NCBI RefSeq assembly: GCF_024295805.1
Contig: NZ_JANCLX010000009.1
Span: 10,243-58,763, forward strand
DNA length: 48,521 nucleotides
Source of the DNA: Streptomyces cucumeris
Lineage (GTDB): Bacteria; Actinomycetota; Actinomycetes; Streptomycetales; Streptomycetaceae
Direction of reading: 5' to 3'
Position 1 is the first letter of the stretch. Every line of letters begins with the position of its first letter. Shown piece after piece: positions 7,759-16,135 of the stretch. The position numbers and the translations under genes were made by a program. The notes beneath the pieces are model-generated. The model saw only the letters and a program-made list of their open reading frames with translations, did no database searches and was not told the origin of the DNA.

Positions 7759-8994
7759 CTAGAGCCGCCGCGCCCCCGCACTCGGCACCGCGGTGAAGAT
7801 CCGCGGGGCCCGGTGCCCCGCCCCGGTGAACGCCTCGGTGACCGCCTTGCCCACCGCATCCGCGGCGGTCTCCTCGACCAGGACGATGGCTGAGCCGCCG
7901 AAGCCGCCACCGGTCATCCGCGCCCCCAGCGCGCCCGCGGCGTTCGCGGACTCCACCACCAGGTCCAGCTCCGGGCAGGAGATCTCGAAGTCGTCGCGGC
8001 AGGAGGCGTGTCCGTCGGTCAGCACCGGTCCGATCGCCCGGACGTCACCCGCGTCGAGCCGTGCGACGACCTCCTCCACCCGGCGGTTCTCGGTCACCAC
8101 ATGCCGGACCCGCCGCAGCACGGAAGCATCCTGGCCCGCCTTCGCGAGCCGCGCCAGCGCGTCGTCCAGCCCCTCGGGGGACACCTCGCGCAGCGCCCGC
8201 ACCCCGAGCTCCCGCGCCGCGGTCTCGCACGCGGCCCGCCGCTCGGCGTAGGCGCCGTCGCCCAGCTCATGGGTGACCCGGGTGTCCACCACCAGCAGGC
8301 GCAGCCCCTCCGCCGCCAGGTCGAACGGCACCTGACGGCTGGTCAGGTCCCGGGCGTCGAGGAAGAGCGCATGGCCCCCGGTGCAGCAGGCGGACGCGGT
8401 CTGGTCCATGATCCCGCAGGGCACGCCCACGAACTCGTTCTCCGCGCGCTGGCACAGCCGGGCGATCTCCCCGGGCGTGAGGCCCAGTCCGTAGAGGTCG
8501 TTCAGCGCGGTCGCGGTGACCACCTCCAGCGCCGCGGAGGAGGAGAGCCCGGCGCCGGTGGGCACGGTGGAGGTGAAGTACAGGTCCGCGCCGGCCGGGC
8601 CCGCGGCGTCGTCCGGAAGCAGCCCGGCCGCCCGCATCACCCAGACCACACCCGCCGGATAGGCCGCCCAGCCGCCCTGGTCGCCGCCCGCCCCGCCGGT
8701 CCCGGCCGGGGTCAGATCGGCGACGCGCAGGGCGACGGTGCCGCCCGGCGCCTCCCCGGAGTGCACCCGCAGCACACCGTCGCGGCGCGGGGCCGCGGCC
8801 GCCAGACAGGTGTGCGGCAGGGCGAGCGGCATGACGAAACCGTCGTTGTAGTCGGTGTGCTCACCGATCAGATTGACCCGCCCGGGGGCCGCCCACACCC
8901 CGGCGGGATCGGTTCCGTGGACCTCGCGGAACCGGTCCGCCGCCCGCCGGGCCCGGTCGCCGTCGCTGCCGCTGTCGCTGTCGCTGTCGGTCAC
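7759..8994 (-). CDS. galK: Galactokinase
   Basis: Phosphorylates alpha-D-galactose to galactose 1-phosphate, the first step of the Leloir pathway. The 411-residue GHMP kinase carries the galactokinase signature GRVNLIGEHTDYND at 38-51, the phosphate-binding loop PTGAGLSSSAALEV, and the C-terminal MTGGGFGGSAI. The N-terminus is an odd Ser/Asp run (DSDSDSGSDGD) coded by an almost perfect GACAGC hexamer repeat, prone to length change. GTG 8994 overlaps the galE stop (GTGA), and GGAGGG lies 7 bases upstream. It is the last gene of galT-galE-galK, the gene order known from Streptomyces. Confidence 0.96.
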   Translation of the reverse strand: MTDSDSDSGSDGDRARRAADRFREVHGTDPAGVWAAPGRVNLIGEHTDYNDGFVMPLALPHTCLAAAAPRRDGVLRVHSGEAPGGTVALRVADLTPAGTGGAGGDQGGWAAYPAGVVWVMRAAGLLPDDAAGPAGADLYFTSTVPTGAGLSSSAALEVVTATALNDLYGLGLTPGEIARLCQRAENEFVGVPCGIMDQTASACCTGGHALFLDARDLTSRQVPFDLAAEGLRLLVVDTRVTHELGDGAYAERRAACETAARELGVRALREVSPEGLDDALARLAKAGQDASVLRRVRHVVTENRRVEEVVARLDAGDVRAIGPVLTDGHASCRDDFEISCPELDLVVESANAAGALGARMTGGGFGGSAIVLVEETAADAVGKAVTEAFTGAGHRAPRIFTAVPSAGARRL

Positions 8995-9968
8995 TCGCTC
9001 TCCCTCCGCCGTGCGAACTCCCATGCGTCCGCCACGATTCCGGCCAGGTCGGTACGGCTCGGGCGCCAGCCCAGCCGCTCCTTGGCGCGCTCGGCCGAGG
9101 CCACCAGCACCGCCGGGTCACCGCCGCGACGGGGGGCCGCGGTCTCGGGGACGGGATGGCCGGTGACCCGGCGCACGGTCTCGATGACCTCACGGACGGA
9201 GAAGCCGTTCCCGTTGCCGAGGTTGCAGATCAGGTGTTCACCGGAGACGGCCGCGTCCAGCGCCAGCAGATGGGCCTCGGCCAGGTCGGCGACATGGATG
9301 TAGTCGCGCACGCAGGTGCCGTCGGGGGTCGGGTAGTCATCGCCGTAGACGGAGATCGTCTCGCGGCGGCCCTGGGCGACCTGGAGCACCAGCGGGATCA
9401 GATGGGACTCGGGCTCATGGCGCTCGCCGTACGCCCCGTAGGCGCCCGCGACGTTGAAGTAGCGCAGGGAGACGGCGGCCAGGCCGTGGGCCGCGCACTC
9501 GCCGCCGATCATGTGGTCGACGGCCAGCTTGGTGGCGCCGTAGGGGTTGGTGGGCGCGGTGGCGGCGTCCTCGGTGATCGGGACCTCGTCGGGTTCGCCA
9601 TAGGTGGCGGCGGTGGAGGAGAACACCAGGGTGCGCACCCCCGCGTCGCGCATCGCGGCGAGCAGGTCGGTGGTGCCGCCGACGTTGTTGGCCCAGTACT
9701 TCTCCGGGCGCACCACGGACTCGCCGACCTGTGAGGAGGCGGCGAAGTGCAGCACCGCGTCGAAGGAGGGGTCGAGCCACTTGCCCGCATCCTGGACGCG
9801 GCCCTCGATGAACTCCGCGCCCGCGGGGACGCCCGCGCGGTGCCCGGTGGACAGGTCGTCCAGGACGGTCACCTGGTGACCGGCCTCCAGCAGATGCGCC
9901 GCGACCACGCTGCCGACATAGCCCGCACCGCCGGTGACCAGGTACTTCTTCTGCTGCGCATTGCTCAC
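8991..9968 (-). CDS. galE: UDP-glucose 4-epimerase
   Basis: Interconverts UDP-galactose and UDP-glucose using tightly bound NAD. The 325-residue extended short-chain dehydrogenase shows the NAD-binding VTGGAGYVGS at 11-20, the catalytic Ser/Thr region FSSTAATYG, and the YGATK segment with the active-site Tyr and Lys. It lies between galT and galK with 4-bp GTGA overlaps on both sides, indicating tight translational coupling of the three Leloir enzymes. Length and motifs are normal. Confidence 0.96.
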   Translation of the reverse strand: MSNAQQKKYLVTGGAGYVGSVVAAHLLEAGHQVTVLDDLSTGHRAGVPAGAEFIEGRVQDAGKWLDPSFDAVLHFAASSQVGESVVRPEKYWANNVGGTTDLLAAMRDAGVRTLVFSSTAATYGEPDEVPITEDAATAPTNPYGATKLAVDHMIGGECAAHGLAAVSLRYFNVAGAYGAYGERHEPESHLIPLVLQVAQGRRETISVYGDDYPTPDGTCVRDYIHVADLAEAHLLALDAAVSGEHLICNLGNGNGFSVREVIETVRRVTGHPVPETAAPRRGGDPAVLVASAERAKERLGWRPSRTDLAGIVADAWEFARRRESE

Positions 9969-11008
9969 TTGCTCGCTACCTCTCGCAGTCGCTCGGCCGC
10001 GGCCTCAGGCGGCACATCATTGATGAACACGTTCATGCCGGATTCGGAACCCGCGAGAAACTTCAGCTTGCCGGAAGTGCGGCGAATGGTGAAAAGCTCG
10101 AGGTGCAGAGCGAAATCCCGCCGGTTCACCGCGGTGAACGGCGCCTGGTGCCAGGCGGCGATGTACGGCGTGGGCGGCTCCCCCTCCCCGAAGATCCGGT
10201 CGAAGCGCTGCAAGAGTTCCAGATAGACCTGTGGGAATTCTTTGCGTGCGGCGTCGTCCAGCTCGGTGAGGTCCGCGACCCGCCGCTTCGGGTAGAGGTG
10301 GACCTCGTACGGCCAGTGGGCGGCGTAGGGGACGAAGGCGGTCCAGTGCTCCCCGTCGATCACCACCCGCTCTCCGTCGGCCAGCTCCCCGGCCACCACA
10401 TCGTCGAACAGATTCCGACCGGTCCGCTCATGGTGGGCGGCGACCGAGTCCAGCATCCGGCGCGTCCGCGGGGTCACGAAGGGATAGCCGTAGATCTGGC
10501 CGTGCGGATGGCCGAGGGTGACCCCGATCTCCCGGCCGCGGTTCTCGAAGCAGAAGACCTGCTCGACAGCGGGGAGCCGGGACAGCGCCACGGTGCGGTC
10601 CGCCCACACGTCGAGCACCAGACCGGCGCGCTCGAGGGACAGATCGGCGAACGAGGCGTCATGGTCCGAGGTGAAGCAGACCACCTCGCACCGGCCCGAC
10701 TCCCCCGCGAGCGACGGAAAGCGGTTCTCGAAGACGGCCACGTCGTAGTCGGCCGCGGGGATCTCGGTGTGCCGCCCGTCCCGGGAGGGGCACAGCGGGC
10801 ATTCGTCGGCGGGCGGGTGGTAGGTGCGCCCCTGACGGTGCGAGGCAACGGCCACGTCATCACCGAGCAGCGGGTCGTGACGGATACCGGAGCGGGTGGT
10901 GATGGGGTCCAGCGGCCGCTGGTCGACGGCGTCGCGCACCGCGTCACCGTGCGCGTCGTAGTAGATGAGCTCGCGTCCGTCCGCGAGCCGCGTCGCCGTC
11001 TTCTTCAC
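9965..11008 (-). CDS. galT: Galactose-1-phosphate uridylyltransferase
   Basis: Transfers UMP from UDP-glucose to galactose 1-phosphate. The 347-residue HIT-superfamily protein contains the active-site motif HPHGQIYGYP, whose second His is uridylylated during the reaction, and a CPLC motif (near residue 71) of the type that binds structural zinc. The GTG start at 11008 has AAGGAG 8 bases upstream. It is the promoter-proximal gene of galTEK and is divergent from a sodium:solute symporter that probably imports the sugar. Confidence 0.95.
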   Translation of the reverse strand: MKKTATRLADGRELIYYDAHGDAVRDAVDQRPLDPITTRSGIRHDPLLGDDVAVASHRQGRTYHPPADECPLCPSRDGRHTEIPAADYDVAVFENRFPSLAGESGRCEVVCFTSDHDASFADLSLERAGLVLDVWADRTVALSRLPAVEQVFCFENRGREIGVTLGHPHGQIYGYPFVTPRTRRMLDSVAAHHERTGRNLFDDVVAGELADGERVVIDGEHWTAFVPYAAHWPYEVHLYPKRRVADLTELDDAARKEFPQVYLELLQRFDRIFGEGEPPTPYIAAWHQAPFTAVNRRDFALHLELFTIRRTSGKLKFLAGSESGMNVFINDVPPEAAAERLREVASK

Positions 11009-11040
11009 TCCGCCGGCTCCTTACGTGCCATCCTCACTCA

Positions 11041-11066
11041 ACACAACTAAACATAATGAACCACAA
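11041..11066 (-). promoter_or_regulatory. Candidate gal operator: three hexamers at 10-bp spacing
   Basis: ACACAA (11041), ACATAA (11051) and CCACAA (11061) repeat with an exact 10-bp period on one strand, so they face the same side of the helix. They overlap the predicted galT -10 box. An inverted copy, TTGTGG, occurs at 11139-11144 near the symporter start. The galactose-responsive galP1 promoter of S. lividans is reported to have an operator of direct hexamer repeats, which fits this layout. Confidence 0.5.
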
Positions 11067-11083
11067 GCGCACAGTGCCGTCAA
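11054..11083 (-). promoter_or_regulatory. Predicted galTEK promoter
   Basis: Read on the minus strand: TTGACG (11083-11078), an 18-bp spacer, then CATTAT (11059-11054). Transcription would begin near 11047, leaving a leader of about 40 bases before the galT GTG. It coincides with the direct hexamer repeats, as expected for a regulated galactose promoter. Confidence 0.6.
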
Positions 11084-11177
11084 TGGACAGTGAAGGGCTC
11101 GGACAAAGATGGAGAATTCGGATACCTTCACCGCACGTTTGTGGTGCATTCCGTTCACGCAATGAAGCGAGTCACCT

Positions 11178-12848
11178 ATGCACTATCTGGCCGAAGGGCT
11201 ACGGCTCCCCACCAACGCGCTCGACTACTCGATCCTGATCCTCTACTTCGCCGTGGTGCTCGGCGTCGGATTCGCCGCCAGACGGAGCGTGCAGACCAGC
11301 CTCGACTTCTTCCTCTCCGGGCGGTCACTGCCCGCATGGGTCACCGGACTCGCCTTCGTCGCGGCCAACCTCGGCGCCCTGGAGATCCTGGGCATGGCGG
11401 CCAACGGCGCGCAGTACGGGGTCTACACCGTGCACTGGTACTGGGTGGGCGCGATCCCGGCCATGGTCTTCCTCGGCCTGGTGATGATGCCCTTCTACTA
11501 CGGGTCGAAGGTGCGGTCCGTGCCCGAGTTCCTGCTGCACCGCTACGGGCCGTCCTCGCATCTGCTCAGCTCGGTGATCTTCTCCGTGGCGTCCGTGCTG
11601 ATCGCGGGCGTCAACCTGTACGCGATGGCGATCGTGGTGGAGGCGCTGCTCGGCTGGCCACAGTGGGTGGCCATCGTGGTCGCGGGCTTCTTCGTGCTGG
11701 CGTACATCACCCTGGGCGGTCTGTCCTCGGCGATCTACAACGAGGTGCTCCAGTTCTTCGTCATCCTCGCCGCCCTGATCCCGCTGACCATCGTCGGCCT
11801 CAAGCGGGTCGGCGGCTGGGGCGGGCTGAAGGACTCCCTCGAGACCTCCCACGGCGCCGACTTCACCTCGGCGTGGGGCGGCACCGGTATCGGATCCGAC
11901 AACCCGCTGGGCGCCAACTGGCTGACCATCGTGCTGGGTCTGGGCTTCTGTCTGAGCTTCGGCTACTGGACGACCAACTTCGCCGAGGTGCAGCGCGCCC
12001 TGTCGGCCAAGAACCTCTCGGCCGCCCAGCGCACCCCGCTGATCGCCGCCTTCCCCAAGATGTTCATCCCGCTGATCGTGGTGGTCCCCGGGCTGATCGC
12101 GTTGGTCCTCGAACCGGGTATCGGCACCGAGAAGAGCGGGACACAGTACAACGACGCGATCCCGCTGCTCATGCGGGACCTGCTGCCCAACGGGGTGCTG
12201 GGACTGGCGGTGACGGGTCTGCTGGCCGCCTTCATGGCGGGCATGGCGGCCAATGTCTCCTCGTTCAACACGGTGTTCACCAACGACATCTGGGGCGCCT
12301 ACATCCGCAAGGGCCGCCCGGATGAGTACTACCTGCTCACCGGGCGGGTGGTCACCGCCGTCGGGGTGCTGTGCGGTATGGGGACGGCGTTCATCGCCTC
12401 CTCGTTCAGCAACATCATGAACTACCTCCAGACCCTGTTCTCCTTCTTCAACGTGCCGCTGTTCTGCGTCTTCATCATCGGGATGTTCTGGAAGCGGGCC
12501 ACCGCCGCGGCCGGGTTCTGGGGACTGCTCAGCGGCACCGTGGCCGCGATGATCAACTACTTCTGGTTCTACCAGGAGGGCGTCATCTCGATCCCCAGCG
12601 ACCAGGGCGCCAACTTCGTCTCCGCGATCGTGGCGTTCGTCGTCGGCGGTGTGGTGATGGTGGGCGTCTCGCTGTTCACCCAGCCCAAGCCGGTGGAGTC
12701 GCTGGCCGGGCTGGTCTACGGCACCACCTCGCCCGGGATGGCCGAACCCCCGGCCGCGGGCGACGAGGCCTGGTACCGCAAGCCCGCGCTGCTGGGCTGG
12801 GGCGCGATCATCCTCGCGGCCCTGTGCTACGTCCCGTTCTCCCTGTGA
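11178..12848 (+). CDS. Sodium:solute symporter (SSS family), probable galactose importer
   Basis: A 556-residue polytopic membrane protein of the SSS/SGLT family, with about 13-14 hydrophobic segments beginning at LDYSILILYFAVVLGVGFAA. Family features include FFLSGRSLPAWVTGLAFVA, the glycine-rich MAANGAQYGV, and the SSS stretch GFCLSFGYWTTNFAEVQRA. It would couple solute entry to the sodium gradient. Divergence from galTEK across a 169-bp regulatory region, with shared hexamer motifs, suggests galactose as substrate, but this is context, not sequence. The ATG at 11178 has only a weak ribosome site. A small membrane protein follows 25 bp downstream. Confidence 0.92.
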   Translation: MHYLAEGLRLPTNALDYSILILYFAVVLGVGFAARRSVQTSLDFFLSGRSLPAWVTGLAFVAANLGALEILGMAANGAQYGVYTVHWYWVGAIPAMVFLGLVMMPFYYGSKVRSVPEFLLHRYGPSSHLLSSVIFSVASVLIAGVNLYAMAIVVEALLGWPQWVAIVVAGFFVLAYITLGGLSSAIYNEVLQFFVILAALIPLTIVGLKRVGGWGGLKDSLETSHGADFTSAWGGTGIGSDNPLGANWLTIVLGLGFCLSFGYWTTNFAEVQRALSAKNLSAAQRTPLIAAFPKMFIPLIVVVPGLIALVLEPGIGTEKSGTQYNDAIPLLMRDLLPNGVLGLAVTGLLAAFMAGMAANVSSFNTVFTNDIWGAYIRKGRPDEYYLLTGRVVTAVGVLCGMGTAFIASSFSNIMNYLQTLFSFFNVPLFCVFIIGMFWKRATAAAGFWGLLSGTVAAMINYFWFYQEGVISIPSDQGANFVSAIVAFVVGGVVMVGVSLFTQPKPVESLAGLVYGTTSPGMAEPPAAGDEAWYRKPALLGWGAIILAALCYVPFSL

Positions 12849-12873
12849 CCCCGGCCGGAAAGGAGATCGCGCC

Positions 12874-13197
12874 ATGAGTGACGAGTTCGAGTACCAGCAC
12901 CAGGTCGAGGAGCTCGCGGAGAAGTCGGCGACCGCTGCCCGGCTGTTCGACGTCCGGCGGCTCATCGGCGGACTGTTCGTGGTCTACGGCATCATCGTGA
13001 CGATCGCCGGGATCACCGCCTCCGAAGCGGACCTGAAGAAGGCCCAGAACATCAACATCAACCTGTGGACGGGGCTGGCGATGCTCATCGTCGGGGTGCT
13101 GTTCCTGGTCTGGATGTGGCTGCGGCCCGCGACCGCCCCGGAGCCCGCCCCCGAACCGCCGCCGGGTCCGGCCCGGCCCGGGGACGAGACGGTCTGA
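12874..13197 (+). CDS. Small two-TM membrane protein partnered with the symporter
   Basis: A 107-residue protein with a charged N-terminus, two membrane segments (about 32-48 and 65-83) and a proline/glutamate-rich tail. It lies 25 bp behind the symporter with a good AAAGGAG ribosome site, so it is in the same operon and may be an accessory subunit. I do not recognise a named family. It ends 5 bp before an inverted-repeat element. Confidence 0.8.
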   Translation: MSDEFEYQHQVEELAEKSATAARLFDVRRLIGGLFVVYGIIVTIAGITASEADLKKAQNININLWTGLAMLIVGVLFLVWMWLRPATAPEPAPEPPPGPARPGDETV

Positions 13198-13202
13198 TGG
13201 CA

Positions 13203-13367
13203 AGGTCCTGTCCTGTCGGTCTTCGTGGATCAGGCCGCGGCGTCTGGTGCCGTAGCTCGCAAGGCGGAGGGTCGTCCTTGTACTGGGCGTACTCGGATGA
13301 GCCCGACAACGCGGCGAGGTGCGGTGCCAGGCGTCGCGGGCCCACGAAGACCGGCAGGACAGGGCCT
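13203..13367. mobile_element. MITE-like element, long copy (165 bp)
   Basis: The ends are 26-bp imperfect inverted repeats (13203-13228 and 13342-13367, two mismatches), both carrying the core CGGTCTTCGTGG or its complement. A shorter relative lies at 28367-28455. The right end runs into a CTAG whose TAG is the stop codon of the converging response-regulator gene; the left end carries CAAG, possibly a decayed copy of the same 4-bp target. There is no transposase. On the minus strand the element is open throughout and reads as a fragment containing PHLAALSGSSEYAQYKDD, perhaps a relic of a former gene. A transposase supplied in trans (CTAG-targeting, IS5-like) is inference. Confidence 0.7.
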
Positions 13368-14052
13368 AGGCGGGCGGCGACGCGCGGTGTGCCGCCGCCC
13401 GCTCCAGCAGTCCGGTGCGCGCCGCCAGCGCGGCGGCCTCCAGCCGCGACCCGACGCCCAGCTTCATCAGCACCCGCTGCACATGGGTGCGGGCGGTGCT
13501 GGGCGCGATCCCCATGCCGGCCGCGATCAGCCGGGTGTCCTCGCCCTCCGCGACCCGTACCAGCACCTCCACCTCGCGCGGGGTGAGCATCCGCAGCAGC
13601 CGGGCGCCCTCGTCATCGGGCTGGGCCGCGGGGTTGAGCAGTTCCGCGAAGGCCCCCTGGAGCAACTGCGGTGCCACGGCGGCCTCTCCGGCCCGCGCCT
13701 TCATCATGGCGCGCTCCACACCCTCGATGCGCTCGTCGTGGCGCACATAGCCGGACGCCCCGGCCGCGAACGCGGCCGCTATACCGCGCGGACTCGGCAC
13801 CGGGCCGAGCACCACCACCGCGATCTGCGGCCGTTCCTTCTTGATCCGCACGACCGGATCGAAGACCCCCGGCTCGGCCGGTGTCGCGGTGCCCAGCAGA
13901 CACACCTCCGGTGCCCGGCTCACCACCAGATCGGCCGCCCCCGCGCTCGGCGCGGCCGCGGCGAGCACCCGGTGCCCGCGCAGCTTCAACGCCGAGGCGA
14001 GCGCCTCCGCGAGCAGACGGTGATCGTCGACCACCATGAGTCGCACGCCCAT
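13366..14052 (-). CDS. LuxR-type regulator with degenerate (pseudo) receiver
   Basis: A 228-residue receiver plus LuxR HTH regulator. The acidic pair DDH is kept at 9-11, but the expected phospho-acceptor after strand 3 (PEVCLLGTA) is Gly54 rather than Asp, and the conserved Lys is replaced in GYVRHDER. It is therefore unlikely to be controlled by ordinary phosphorylation. The HTH is intact: LTPREVEVLVRVAEGEDTRL and STARTHVQRVLMKLG. No kinase is adjacent. The TAG stop is the junction with the mobile element at 13203-13367. Target genes are unknown; the galactose/symporter genes on the other side of the element are only neighbours. Confidence 0.87.
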   Translation of the reverse strand: MGVRLMVVDDHRLLAEALASALKLRGHRVLAAAAPSAGAADLVVSRAPEVCLLGTATPAEPGVFDPVVRIKKERPQIAVVVLGPVPSPRGIAAAFAAGASGYVRHDERIEGVERAMMKARAGEAAVAPQLLQGAFAELLNPAAQPDDEGARLLRMLTPREVEVLVRVAEGEDTRLIAAGMGIAPSTARTHVQRVLMKLGVGSRLEAAALAARTGLLERAAAHRASPPA

Positions 14053-14248
14053 GAGCTCCCCCCATTTCGCCCAGGGGGGAAGCTACACGCTTGTTCGACG
14101 TCGCGCGCCCCCTACCGGGAAGAAGCCCCCCGGAATGCCGAAATCCCGGCCATTCGCGCCTACTTGACATCCGATCGACGTCCGAAACCGACCGATGCGA
14201 GCGGTCCGGACGATCGAAGAGGACGGTTCATGAGCCGGAGCGCACAAC
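14053..14248. other. Gene-free region upstream of the pseudo-receiver regulator
   Basis: Contains CCCCCC / GGGGGG arms right behind the regulator start (about 14058-14079) and a perfect TTGACA (14164-14169) on the plus strand with no convincing -10 partner. No coding frame is supported. It probably holds the regulator's promoter. Confidence 0.35.
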
Positions 14249-14286
14249 GGCGGCCCCGCCCGTACCGGGGTACGGGCGGGGCCGCC
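14249..14286. terminator. Strong 18-bp perfect hairpin terminator
   Basis: Arms GGCGGCCCCGCCCGTACC and its exact complement are separated by two bases. It lies 22 bp after the stop of the minus-strand PQQ-like gene and probably ends that transcript; it could also act in the plus direction. Confidence 0.75.
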
Positions 14287-14308
14287 GGAGGTGTGGGCCG
14301 GGCCGGGG

Positions 14309-16135
14309 TCAGCTCGCGCCGAAGATGACCGCCAGCGGGTCGTCCTTGTCGTACTGACCCGACGGCTTGCTGGCGTAGCGGTCGGCCATGAAGAGCCGCT
14401 TGCCGTCGGAGAGGACCTCCGAGTACTCCGCGCTGAAGTCCGACTCGACCTCGGCGGTCGAGCTGTCGTTCTGGAGCAGCTTGCTCTTCTCGTACGACTT
14501 GGGGTCGATCCGCCACACGGCGCCGCCGCGGGAGTAACCGCCGTCCTGGTAGGCGAGCACATAGCCGTCCTTGTCGGTGCCGAGCGGCGTCAAGGTGGCG
14601 GCGGTGACGCCCTCGGTCTTCCCGATCGGCTTGCCCGTCTTCAGGCTGAAGGCGACGATCTCGTTACGGGGACCTTCGGAGCTGAAGCTGCGGTCCTCCG
14701 TCGCCATGAACAGGCTGTTCGTCGCCTTGCTGATGCCGATCCGCTTGCAGCCCTCGACGTTGGTCGACTCGCACTTGGGCTCGTACTTGCCGTTCTCGGT
14801 GCTGGTCTTGCTCACGACCTTGCCGGCCTTGCCGCTGTCGTCGATCGTCAGGAAGTCGGAGACGCTGCTGCCGGTGTCATCGCCCGCGTCCAGCCCGATC
14901 ACCAGCGGGTCGGTGGAGGCGATGTGCACGTAGTCCAGGCCCCGGGAGACCTTGTAGCTCGACTTCACCGCGCCCGACTTCGGGTTCAGCGTCTGGACGG
15001 TGATCTGCTCGTTGCCGTAGTCACCGCACTTGCGCACCGCGACCAGCTTGTCCCCGCCGCCCGCGTAGCCGTTGTCGCGGCACTCGTCGTCCTCCTTGGG
15101 CTTCCACAGCTGCTTGCCGTCGAGGGACCAGGCGGCACCGCCCCTGCTGCCGCCCGCGGCCACCGTCCCGCCGCCGATGGTCACCTCGTCGAAGCGCATC
15201 TTGGAGTAGTCGCCGTCGAGCTGCTTGTGCCAGCGCAGCTTGCCCTGCTTGAGGTCGACCAGGCCGACCTGGGTGCAGTCGCCGCCGTACTTCCGCTCCT
15301 TGGAGGGCTTGGCGTCCTTGTAGACCACCGAGGTCAGTCCGTCCTCGGTGACATGGGCGGAGGCCCAGCAGATCTCACCGGAGAGCGGTATCTCCCACTT
15401 CGGGCTGCCGCCGTCCAGCGGATAACCGGCGATCTTGTAGACGCCGACCTTCGCGTAGACATCGTCGGTCACCCAGCTCCCGTAGACCGTGACCTGGTCC
15501 TTGACCTTGGGCATCGGGATCTTGTGGAGCAGCTTGCCCGAGGCCGTCTCCGGGGCGGGCTTCTTCTTGAAGCCGCCGGAGGAGCCGCCGTCATTGCCGC
15601 TCGAACTGCCCTGGCTGCTCTTCTTGTCGTCGTCCTTGGCCTCGCTGCCGCCCTTGTCCTTGGTGGCGAACCAGATGCCGCCGCCGATGACCAGCGCGAC
15701 CGCGACCACGGCCGCCACGATGATCATCATGCGCTGCTTGGACTGGTTGGAACCGCCGCCACCGGGGCCCGGCGCCGGGGCGCCGGGGTACTGGTACTGC
15801 CCCTGGGGCGGGTACTGCCCCTGCTGCGGATAGCCGTACTGCTGCTGACCGGACGGGAACGGCGAGGGCATGCCCACCTGGGTCGGCTGGGCGTGCACCG
15901 GCTGCCCCGGGTAGCCGTAGCCACCGGCGCCCTGCGGGGGCGTCTGCGGCGCGGCCGGCGGGGTCACCGGCGGAGGCGGCGGCGGACCCTGCGGCGGCTG
16001 GCCCGGCGCCTGCGGCGCGCCCGGCCCCTGCTGGGGCGGGGCGGGCGGCTGCTGCGGATAGCCGTAACCAGGATCCTGCGGCGCGCCAAAGCCGCCCTGC
16101 GGCGGCTGGTTCGGCGGCGGAGGCGGCTGTGACAT
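14309..16135 (-). CDS. Membrane-anchored PQQ-like beta-propeller protein with Pro/Gly/Gln-rich cytoplasmic tail
   Basis: A 608-residue protein in three parts. The first roughly 135 residues are a low-complexity tail of P, Q, G and Y. One membrane segment follows (MIIVAAVVAVALVIGGGIWF), then a charged Lys/Ser/Gly linker, then about 400 extracytoplasmic residues of repeated beta strands resembling PQQ or WD blades (for example GKLLHKIPMPKVKDQVTVYG). Such proteins often serve as binding platforms at the cell surface; no catalytic motif is seen. ATG 16135 is chosen because GAAGGA is 6 bases upstream; the longer frame to 16228 lacks a ribosome site. It is a single gene between two hairpins. Confidence 0.82.
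   Translation of the reverse strand: MSQPPPPPNQPPQGGFGAPQDPGYGYPQQPPAPPQQGPGAPQAPGQPPQGPPPPPPVTPPAAPQTPPQGAGGYGYPGQPVHAQPTQVGMPSPFPSGQQQYGYPQQGQYPPQGQYQYPGAPAPGPGGGGSNQSKQRMMIIVAAVVAVALVIGGGIWFATKDKGGSEAKDDDKKSSQGSSSGNDGGSSGGFKKKPAPETASGKLLHKIPMPKVKDQVTVYGSWVTDDVYAKVGVYKIAGYPLDGGSPKWEIPLSGEICWASAHVTEDGLTSVVYKDAKPSKERKYGGDCTQVGLVDLKQGKLRWHKQLDGDYSKMRFDEVTIGGGTVAAGGSRGGAAWSLDGKQLWKPKEDDECRDNGYAGGGDKLVAVRKCGDYGNEQITVQTLNPKSGAVKSSYKVSRGLDYVHIASTDPLVIGLDAGDDTGSSVSDFLTIDDSGKAGKVVSKTSTENGKYEPKCESTNVEGCKRIGISKATNSLFMATEDRSFSSEGPRNEIVAFSLKTGKPIGKTEGVTAATLTPLGTDKDGYVLAYQDGGYSRGGAVWRIDPKSYEKSKLLQNDSSTAEVESDFSAEYSEVLSDGKRLFMADRYASKPSGQYDKDDPLAVIFGAS

Noticed and set aside
11325..12965. Long minus-strand frame opposite the sodium:solute symporter
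   Set aside because: His/Gln/Arg/Glu-rich low-complexity translation, typical of the antisense of a membrane protein gene; the plus strand codes a clear SSS transporter.
14164..14169. Perfect TTGACA as a plus-strand promoter
   Set aside because: No -10-like hexamer at 16-19 bp and no plus-strand gene follows before the converging PQQ-like gene.
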